From an uncultured euryarchaeote (GTDB lineage Archaea > Thermoplasmatota > Poseidoniia > Poseidoniales > Poseidoniaceae): 5,364 bases of DNA. A program made the position numbers and the translations under genes. Below the pieces are notes generated by a model that searched no databases, was not told the DNA's origin, and saw only the letters and a list, made by a program, of their open reading frames with translations. Positions 1-5,364 of the stretch are shown piece by piece (positions within the stretch are counted from its first letter, which is position 1; each line of letters starts with the position of its first letter). The stretch lies in the NCBI GenBank assembly GCA_937897365.1, contig CALCOP010000193.1, forward strand, positions 1 through 5,364. Direction: 5' to 3'.

Positions 1-29
1 TTCTGCAACGTCACGGCGGCCTTGAGAAG

Positions 30-1517
30 ATGTTGAGACCTGGCGATGCGTACTTCTTTGACTCGCAAAATCCTGCACCAATGTTTGACCTTGCTGGGCA
101 CTTAGCGGTTCATGGGCGACCGTTATTTGTACTCGCACGACACGACATAGAAGCTCTGAATGTCCAGCATAACATCCCAATCGCATCAAGTTCATGGTTG
201 TCTCAAAACGGTGATGCCCGTTCAACAAACCCTGCATTAGAGACGATTCGTCGACGTATCGATTCGTTCCTATGGGAGAATTTACGTGCTGTTGTCGTCC
301 TTGAAGGAATCGAATATTTGGCAAGTCTTCACGGTGATGACAAGGTGGTGAACTTCCTTCGTGACATCGTTGATGGAGTGCGACTCGAAGACCACCTTTT
401 CCTTGCTACTGGTGACTTCAATGCATTCCCTCTAACAACCAGAGAACACGTGTCAAGATACATGTCAATTTTGGAACCATCCATTCTTGAGCATTGGAAC
501 TTAGAGCCAGACTTGATACTTGATCATCCGCTCTGTGCACCACCCAGTGAAGAGGAAGCGAAATGGATTGAACAACAACTACAGCAAGCAATTTCGATTC
601 AAAACCACGAAAACATGTCGTCTCAAGCCACTGTCTTTGGAACGATGGAAGGAGGAGTCGAATCTCCAGATTCAGATGAGATTGTTGCTGCTACAGAGAC
701 GCTGGAAACAGTTGCTCGTGAGTGGAATGAACCAAACCAAATTCAAACGGATGAAGTTGTTTCAGACGATAACGAGGTTGCTCTACCAACGGAGTTGCCT
801 TCCGAACCGGTCAATGAGGTAAAACAGGAAGAACCATTGGAAAACGAACACAATACAGAACCAGAAAACGACGTATCAGAGGTTCAGATTCCAGCTAAGA
901 AACAAGAAAATATCGAAATTGAGTCAAATGAAGCATCAGTAAATAGACCATTGCAGACTCCTAAGAAACCAAGTGCCCCACGACCAGCTCAGCGCATTCG
1001 AAGAAGAAAGAAAAAGTCAAGTGGGCGAAAAACCATTCACAATCAACAAGCGATTCAGGCTGCTGCGAGTCATGCAGTTGAGGTGAAGGAATTACTCGAG
1101 ATTGAAACCGTACGCAACGCTCCAAGAGCCACCTTTTCCAATTCGCTTGAATCATATGCTCTGCGCCAGGACCAAGCGTTGGAAAATATGCGTACTCTTT
1201 CGTCACCTCAAAGCGATTCATCATTGAACAACTCTACAATTCAATTCAAAGACATTCAAGATCTACAACCGCAAAACTTAGCTTCGAAAAAAGTCTCAAT
1301 TGAATCCGTAAAAGGAAGACGACCAGTTCATACAGAGACAAATCTCACACCGCTCAGCGCCCGTCCCGGTGCAGAGAAATCATCTGAATCGAAAACTGTG
1401 ACTCGCGAATCAGCATCAAGGGTACAGTCGCAACCTTCCATCGAAGAAAAACTCAGTATTTGGGAAATCGAAGACCGTGAAAGGTTGAAAAAAGAGTTGG
1501 AGGGGGATAAAAAATGA
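30..1517 (+). CDS. DUF835 domain protein with long charged, probably disordered tail
   Basis: The first ~150 residues match the DUF835 family (PF05763) as I know it: an opening G-x-AYFF strand (residues 5-10), a WLS motif (56-58), and the characteristic hydrophobic strand and helix VVVLEGIEYLASL (88-100) followed by a helix around NFLRDIVDGV. DUF835 has no established biochemical activity; in Euryarchaeota it often occurs in signalling-type proteins. Residues ~195-310 are rich in Glu, Asp, Asn, Gln and Pro and look disordered. Residues 312-334 form a basic block (12 Lys/Arg in 23) that could bind nucleic acid or an acidic partner. The C-terminus (470-495) is a charged amphipathic helix. No signal peptide or membrane segment is seen, so it is probably cytoplasmic. 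The start is uncertain: the frame stays open to the window edge (LQRHGGLEK precedes the Met), so the true start may lie upstream. ATG 30 is chosen because the domain begins right there and GAGAAG precedes it. The stop overlaps the next start as ATGA. Confidence 0.8.
   Translation: MLRPGDAYFFDSQNPAPMFDLAGHLAVHGRPLFVLARHDIEALNVQHNIPIASSSWLSQNGDARSTNPALETIRRRIDSFLWENLRAVVVLEGIEYLASLHGDDKVVNFLRDIVDGVRLEDHLFLATGDFNAFPLTTREHVSRYMSILEPSILEHWNLEPDLILDHPLCAPPSEEEAKWIEQQLQQAISIQNHENMSSQATVFGTMEGGVESPDSDEIVAATETLETVAREWNEPNQIQTDEVVSDDNEVALPTELPSEPVNEVKQEEPLENEHNTEPENDVSEVQIPAKKQENIEIESNEASVNRPLQTPKKPSAPRPAQRIRRRKKKSSGRKTIHNQQAIQAAASHAVEVKELLEIETVRNAPRATFSNSLESYALRQDQALENMRTLSSPQSDSSLNNSTIQFKDIQDLQPQNLASKKVSIESVKGRRPVHTETNLTPLSARPGAEKSSESKTVTRESASRVQSQPSIEEKLSIWEIEDRERLKKELEGDKK
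1499..1506 (+). promoter_or_regulatory. Shine-Dalgarno sequence for the DnaA-like gene
   Basis: GGAGGGGG lies inside the last codons of the DUF835 gene, 7 nt before the ATG at 1514. It matches the archaeal/bacterial anti-SD well, supports 1514 as the start, and suggests independent initiation in addition to coupling through the ATGA overlap. Confidence 0.75.
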
Positions 1518-3544
1518 GTTCACGAAAGGAAAAACTCGCCCTCGCTCTTGAATTAGCGAAACAACGTCTCAACCAAACTGGAACTGGTATTGAGCGAGTT
1601 GCAACTTCTGCAAATGAAGAACCTCGTTCAAAATCCAAAATGAATCGCTTACTTGGAAAGCGTGTTCAAGACCAGCGACCGTTTACACTGTTACAAAGAA
1701 CTGGAGTGGCCGAAAGACCAACATTTGATCTGGTTGCAGACAAAGTGTTGGGTAAAGAAAGCAGGCACAGAGTCCCCTCACTCGACTTACAGTCGAACGG
1801 AGACTCACTTTCAGATATCGCTGCACGTCGTATTCGCTCTTTGCGACAACGCACTTATGAACAGATTGAAGAAGTAGTCGAGACAGAAGAAACCGCATTT
1901 TTGGGTCTTGAAGAAGACGGCAGGCCAGTATGGGAACGTATACTTGATGAACAAAGAGGGAGAGAAACGCACGCACTACCGCCCGACATTGCCCCTGTGG
2001 AGAGAATTTCACCTTACCACCATGAAACCGTTCTCCCGCTTCATGCTCAATGGCCTGTTCGCTTACGCTCTGACATCCGTATGAGTTTCAAGCAGTGGTT
2101 TACCACTGAGGAAAATATTCGTGCTACGCAAGCAGCGGAAGCTATCATTGATTCTCCGGGAGGACAACTCAATCCAATGCTCTTCATAGGCCCTTCTGAA
2201 ACAGGCAGGTCCCATCTACTTCACGCAATTTCTCAAGCCATCCTGCGTCGTCAAGAAGGCGGTGTTTACTTACTCTCTGCAACTGATTTCTCCGGAATGA
2301 GCCAACTGCCCATCGGATGGCAAGATACGCTCGTAAATGCTCGATTATTAGCTATTGATGATATTCACGAATGTGCAGATAACGCTGATTTGGCACACGA
2401 AATTGGAACGATGCTCGACTATGCACTCAACATGGGAGTTCATGTTCTTCTTTCATCACAATCCGAACCCGAAACATGGCCTACTTCACGGTTGTGGGAA
2501 TTAGTACGTCATGCTGCTGCAGTTCACTTGGGTTCGCCTAAAGTAGCAAGTATGATGCTTTATGCAAGAAGCTTAGCTCACAAGAAGGGCTTCATGTTTG
2601 ACGATGCTCAATTGAAAAATATCGTTCTTCAAGATGAAATTGGCTGGCGTTCGACAAAAGCAAATTTCGATTTAGTCGCCCTTGCCATTGACTCCGGTCA
2701 AGAAATTCTTGACGGAAAAGACATTCATTCACTCCTCTCGAACCAATTATCAGAGGCACATGATGAACTTCCAATCGTTCGCGAAAAAGTCGAAGATATC
2801 GCTACTCGATTAATCTCAACTGCGGTCGACACCGTATACAGCGACACCGTTCATGGTGGCATCGATTTGTATTCTGAACTTCCTGAAATTGGCGATGATA
2901 ATTACGAGCCTCCTGAATTTGATGTCGAAACGATGAAACTTCAGGCAGATGCACGGCATGCAGCACATCTCAAATTAGCGCTTGAAGATACTGCCCCTGC
3001 CGCACCCTCTGTTCTTGCATTGCATGAACGGGACGAGCATCTCATCACTCGAAAGGGTACGATCGAGGAACGTGATTACGGACGTGCTGCAGATGTTCTT
3101 ACTGAACTTGATGAAGCGTTTGATAACCAAATCAATGCATTTGAAAACGAGCTTCGGAAAAGTTCACTGCAACTTGCAAACATCGAAAACAAATTGCTCA
3201 GCATGCATGAACGAACTCCGGATGCATCGATGGATGAATTGATTTCAATTGCTGATGAATTAAAGTCAATGGAGCAGAGCCTCACCGAATTTGACCCGGG
3301 TCGTGAACCATGGCCTGAAATGGAACTCGACGAAGAACCAAGTAAATCAAGTCGTAAAGTTGGACGAAGCAAATCGAAATCTGCTGAAAAATCACTTGAA
3401 AGTCACGAACCTGATGGTGAATGGAATATTGATGCAAGAACCGTCGATATGTTGGATCTGCTCGATGATGAAGAAGTCACTCGTTTAATTCGGCTCGGTC
3501 GAATCAAACAGGTTACAACACTTATTGCTGGGGAAGAAGAATGA
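1514..3544 (+). CDS. DnaA/Hda-like AAA+ ATPase with long N- and C-terminal extensions
   Basis: The central part (~187-400) follows the DnaA/Hda AAA+ layout (PF00308-like). It has a helix rich in Ala before the core, then NPMLFIG and GPSETGRSHLLHAI as Walker A (226-233), YLLSATDF (252-259, as in DnaA 'vYlsaeeF'), and Walker B LLAIDDIHE (278-286). These are followed by a sensor-1-like strand VHVLLSSQSEP (309-319), an Arg-finger-like region around R326/R332, and a lid-like helical segment (341-395). The invariant Walker A Lys is Arg (R232), and the presumed sensor-2 Arg position appears to be Lys (K382; alignment by eye). The N-terminal ~185 residues begin with a Lys-rich amphipathic helix and contain no domain I recognise. 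The C-terminal ~270 residues hold long charged helices with coiled-coil character (528-595), a Lys/Ser/Arg-rich linker (611-628) and a compact helical end (640-672). No DnaA domain IV helix-turn-helix is visible, so this is not a canonical replication initiator. DnaA-family AAA+ proteins assemble on DNA or on partners; the role here is unknown. Both ends overlap neighbouring genes by ATGA. Confidence 0.8.
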   Translation: MSSRKEKLALALELAKQRLNQTGTGIERVATSANEEPRSKSKMNRLLGKRVQDQRPFTLLQRTGVAERPTFDLVADKVLGKESRHRVPSLDLQSNGDSLSDIAARRIRSLRQRTYEQIEEVVETEETAFLGLEEDGRPVWERILDEQRGRETHALPPDIAPVERISPYHHETVLPLHAQWPVRLRSDIRMSFKQWFTTEENIRATQAAEAIIDSPGGQLNPMLFIGPSETGRSHLLHAISQAILRRQEGGVYLLSATDFSGMSQLPIGWQDTLVNARLLAIDDIHECADNADLAHEIGTMLDYALNMGVHVLLSSQSEPETWPTSRLWELVRHAAAVHLGSPKVASMMLYARSLAHKKGFMFDDAQLKNIVLQDEIGWRSTKANFDLVALAIDSGQEILDGKDIHSLLSNQLSEAHDELPIVREKVEDIATRLISTAVDTVYSDTVHGGIDLYSELPEIGDDNYEPPEFDVETMKLQADARHAAHLKLALEDTAPAAPSVLALHERDEHLITRKGTIEERDYGRAADVLTELDEAFDNQINAFENELRKSSLQLANIENKLLSMHERTPDASMDELISIADELKSMEQSLTEFDPGREPWPEMELDEEPSKSSRKVGRSKSKSAEKSLESHEPDGEWNIDARTVDMLDLLDDEEVTRLIRLGRIKQVTTLIAGEEE

Positions 3545-4008
3545 GAGGTCCATGGTGGAAGAACGGCGTAGGTTTTTCTTGCCAAGAAGGCTGTGGGAGG
3601 TGTTGTGACGAACCTGGAGGAATTGTTTATCTCTCACCACGGGATGCTGAAAGAATTGCTCAAAGCAACGAAATGAATGTCGAAGATTGGCTTGAAAGAG
3701 ATTGTCGCCAGACCCTTGACGGACGATATGTGTTGAAAAGTCGGCAAGTTGATGATGTTTGCATTTATCTCAATGAACATAAGCAGTGCTCGATCTATTC
3801 AATCCGCCCGCAACAGTGTGCAGCATTCCCGTGGTGGGGTGAAAATTTAGCTACCGAACGTGCTTGGAAGAAGGTCAAGGAAGAATGCCCGGGGTTGACC
3901 AGTGACGATGCAATTCTTATCGACGGAGAGACAATTCGAATCCAAGTATTTGCTGACCGTGAGTCGACCAAAGGATTTCGTTCATGGCCTGCGTGGAACC
4001 GCAGTTAG
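3541..4008 (+). CDS. YkgJ-type CxxCxxCC cysteine-cluster protein
   Basis: This 155-aa protein carries the signature of the YkgJ/UPF0153 family (PF03692, putative zinc- or iron-chelating domain). It has C14-x3-C18-x2-C21-C22 near the N-terminus, then C74, C83 and the diagnostic YSIRPQQCAAFPWW segment (86-99, C93), and a CPG (C116) as often seen at the end of the domain. Eight Cys are therefore in family positions; C55 is extra. The family is thought to bind a metal or Fe-S cluster, but its reaction is not established. The protein is soluble, with no signal peptide. The start is fixed by the ATGA overlap with the preceding stop and by GGGGAAG about 5 nt upstream. It is the last gene of the three-gene cluster, followed by a 104-nt gap before the citrate synthase start. 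A role in maturing or modifying the products of the two upstream genes is possible but is only inferred from position. Confidence 0.85.
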   Translation: MRGPWWKNGVGFSCQEGCGRCCDEPGGIVYLSPRDAERIAQSNEMNVEDWLERDCRQTLDGRYVLKSRQVDDVCIYLNEHKQCSIYSIRPQQCAAFPWWGENLATERAWKKVKEECPGLTSDDAILIDGETIRIQVFADRESTKGFRSWPAWNRS

Positions 4009-4070
4009 AAACGAGCTCATCTTGCGAAAGTGAGAACTGAGTCAAACCAGTTGATTGGCGAAGAGCCGAC

Positions 4071-4076
4071 TTTATA
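4071..4076 (+). promoter_or_regulatory. Archaeal TATA box for citrate synthase
   Basis: TTTATA sits in the gap after the cysteine-cluster gene. With the usual archaeal spacing, transcription would begin about 25 nt further on, near 4097-4101. That leaves a leader of about 12-16 nt before the ATG at 4113 and rules out the ATG at 4083 as the main start for this transcript. No convincing BRE is visible just upstream (GAGCCGAC), so the call rests on the TATA match and its distance. Confidence 0.5.
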
Positions 4077-4100
4077 CGAAAGATGTATGTGGGAGAAATC

Positions 4101-4109
4101 GGCGGGGAT
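4101..4109 (+). promoter_or_regulatory. Shine-Dalgarno sequence that decides the citrate synthase start
   Basis: GGCGGGGAT matches the ideal GGAGGTGAT at 7 of 9 positions and ends 3 nt before ATG 4113, which places its GG-rich core about 7 nt away. The alternative in-frame ATG at 4083 is preceded only by ATACGAAAG, a poor ribosome-binding site. Confidence 0.55.
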
Positions 4110-4112
4110 TCT

Positions 4113-5279
4113 ATGACGAGTGACAAGGTGCTTTTTGAGGTCACTGAAAAGCACCTCAACACTGGTCTTCGCGGGATACCTGTTGGAACCTGTCGCACAT
4201 CATTTGTCACACCTTCCGAAGGTGTTCATTACTGCGGTTATCCTATTGCAGAATTAGCTGCCTTCGAACCAGAAGACATCGTGTATCTCTTGTTCAACAA
4301 AGAATTGCCAAACGCTCAACAATCAGCAGAAATCCGTCAAGAACTCGCATCACGTGCAGCAATTCCTGGTGACCTTGAATCGGTTTTCAAATCCCTTCCA
4401 AAGTTTGGCCACCCCATGGATTGGCTAAGTGTGGGCATCCATAGTCTTGGCATGATGGAGACAACAAATAACTGGAAGGAAGACGCACTCAATCTCATTG
4501 CCAGAATGCCACGTTTGATGGGGCTTCTTTTCAGAATTCGAGAAGGTCGAGAGGAAAACATACCTGCAGATGACACCTCCCTTTCGATGGTTGAGCGTTT
4601 TATCCATTGTCTTGATTTGCACAATGCAGAAACCGAAAAAATGAAGCAAATCATATCCACTTACCTCGTCCTCCATATGGATCATGGTGGTGGAAATCTT
4701 TCCACATTCACCGGAAAGGCCATTGCATCAAGTAAAGCAACAGTCTATTCCGCTATGGCTGGTGCCATGAATGCGTTGTCTGGGCCTTTGCATGGACGTG
4801 CCAATCAGTCATGCTTGGAATTTGTTCTCAAAGTGGGTACAAGCGACCCTGCTGAGGTTGAAGCATTCGTTCGAGCAGAACTGGCAGCAAGCCGCCCAAT
4901 TTTCGGATTTGGTCATGCTGTTCTTCGTTCCGAAGACCCACGTGCTACCGTTCAATTTAATCTTGGAGACAAAATCTGTCCAGAAGATGAAAACTTCAAG
5001 ATCATCACGACACTCAGGGAAGTTGCCCCTCGTGTCTTATCAGAGAATCCTAAGATAAGCAATCCACACGCAAATGTCGATATTGCGAGTGGTGCTCTTT
5101 TGCATCATGCCGGCATGACTGACCCGACATATTACACTACGTTTTTCGGGTGGGCTCGGGTTGCTGGAATTGGTGCACAAATCGTAGATGAAAGAGCGGT
5201 GTATCGTGACGGAAAAGGTCTTCCGATTTATCGTCCAAAATACATCGCAGAAGCACAGACCCTTCGACATGTCGAGTGA
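4113..5279 (+). CDS. gltA: Citrate synthase, mitochondrial-like type
   Basis: It condenses oxaloacetate and acetyl-CoA to citrate and CoA, the entry step of the TCA cycle, in the cytoplasm. Numbering from ATG 4113 (388 aa), the active-site residues known from pig citrate synthase are all present: H191 in HMDHGGGN (pig H238), H227 in GPLHGRANQ (H274), H268 in GFGHAVLR (H320), R277 in EDPR (R329), D323 in NVDIASG (D375), R349 in FFGWAR (R401) and R374 in IYRPKY (R421'). Spacing between several of these is identical to the pig enzyme. Segments such as AMNALSGPLHG, HAVLRSEDPR and YYTTFFG are closer to mitochondrial-type than to E. coli-type enzymes. The N-terminus is shorter than in the mature mitochondrial protein and has no targeting sequence. 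The upstream in-frame ATG at 4083 would add 10 residues; 4113 is preferred from the TATA box and Shine-Dalgarno positions. The gene probably has its own promoter and is not strictly part of the upstream operon. A methylcitrate synthase side activity cannot be excluded from sequence. Confidence 0.95.
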   Translation: MTSDKVLFEVTEKHLNTGLRGIPVGTCRTSFVTPSEGVHYCGYPIAELAAFEPEDIVYLLFNKELPNAQQSAEIRQELASRAAIPGDLESVFKSLPKFGHPMDWLSVGIHSLGMMETTNNWKEDALNLIARMPRLMGLLFRIREGREENIPADDTSLSMVERFIHCLDLHNAETEKMKQIISTYLVLHMDHGGGNLSTFTGKAIASSKATVYSAMAGAMNALSGPLHGRANQSCLEFVLKVGTSDPAEVEAFVRAELAASRPIFGFGHAVLRSEDPRATVQFNLGDKICPEDENFKIITTLREVAPRVLSENPKISNPHANVDIASGALLHHAGMTDPTYYTTFFGWARVAGIGAQIVDERAVYRDGKGLPIYRPKYIAEAQTLRHVE

Positions 5280-5305
5280 TGGCTATTTGAATACCGGTCG
5301 CGAAG

Positions 5306-5310
5306 TTTTT
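5306..5310 (+). terminator. Possible T-tract terminator after citrate synthase
   Basis: A run of five T lies 27 nt after the citrate synthase stop. Archaeal RNA polymerase can terminate at T-runs without a strong hairpin. The only secondary structure nearby is the short palindrome TTCCGGAA (5309-5316), so this is a weak call. Confidence 0.2.
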
Positions 5311-5349
5311 CCGGAACCACGATGACCGATGAGTCGCACAGATTCCCAC

Positions 5350-5356
5350 GGAGGGG
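5350..5356 (+). promoter_or_regulatory. Probable Shine-Dalgarno of a gene starting at the window edge
   Basis: GGAGGGG here is the same type of site as the one before the DnaA-like gene. Eight bases remain before the window ends, so a start codon at about 5365 would have normal spacing (7 nt at the DnaA-like gene). Upstream, TATTTGAATA (5284-5293) could act as a weak TATA element. An alternative is that ATG 5322 opens a CDS (MTDESHRFPRRGST, open to the edge), but it has no good ribosome-binding site. Confidence 0.4.
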
Positions 5357-5364
5357 AAGCACCT

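Noticed and set aside
961..1224. Minus-strand frame of 87 codons opposite the DUF835 gene
   Set aside because: It lies wholly inside the better-supported + strand gene, in its low-complexity tail, has no recognisable domain, and is not preceded by a convincing ribosome-binding site.
1683..2012. Minus-strand frame of 109 codons opposite the AAA+ gene N-terminus
   Set aside because: It is fully covered by the continuous 676-aa + strand gene, shows no known motif, and is the kind of overlap expected by chance at this base composition.
1514..3544. Calling this gene dnaA, a replication initiator
   Set aside because: The AAA+ core resembles DnaA, but Walker A is altered and there is no recognisable domain IV DNA-binding region, so the name would claim too much.
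4337..4660. Minus-strand frame of 107 codons opposite citrate synthase
   Set aside because: The + strand here encodes citrate synthase that aligns continuously with the known family, so this is a shadow frame.
5322..5364. Start of a new CDS at ATG 5322
   Set aside because: Only 14 codons are visible, none diagnostic, with no good Shine-Dalgarno; the GGAGGGG inside it points to a start at or beyond the window edge.

Overview
The window is compact, moderate-GC DNA with four genes, all on the + strand, and no RNA genes, repeats, CRISPR arrays or mobile elements that I can see. The host is most likely an archaeon, possibly a marine Thermoplasmatota/Poseidoniales (Marine Group II) type. The evidence is a DUF835 protein (a family found mainly in Euryarchaeota), a TTTATA box correctly placed before the last gene, Shine-Dalgarno-like leaders and ATGA stop/start overlaps. 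No rRNA or single-copy phylogenetic marker is present, so the lineage is an inference.

Region 1 (30-4008) is a tight three-gene operon in which both junctions are 4-nt ATGA overlaps. Gene 1 is a DUF835 domain followed by a long, probably disordered tail with an acidic and then a strongly basic block. Gene 2 is a 676-aa protein with a central DnaA/Hda-like AAA+ module. Its Walker A motif has Arg where Lys is expected, it has long extensions at both ends, and it lacks a recognisable DnaA DNA-binding domain IV. Gene 3 is a small YkgJ/CxxCxxCC-type cysteine-cluster protein likely to bind Fe-S or zinc.

Region 2 (4009-4112) is a short intergenic space with a TATA-like element and a Shine-Dalgarno-like sequence. 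Region 3 (4113-5279) is a citrate synthase of the mitochondrial-like type with every catalytic and substrate-binding residue I checked intact. The last 85 bases (5280-5364) hold no complete gene. They carry a T-tract and a good Shine-Dalgarno sequence that ends 8 nt before the window edge, so the next + strand gene probably starts at or just past the edge.

Citrate synthase is ordinary central metabolism (entry to the TCA cycle) with its own promoter, so its link to the upstream operon is probably only positional. The unusual part is the translationally coupled trio of DUF835 protein, divergent DnaA-like ATPase and cysteine-cluster protein. It looks like a conserved complex or pathway of unknown function, and the sequence does not show what that function is.
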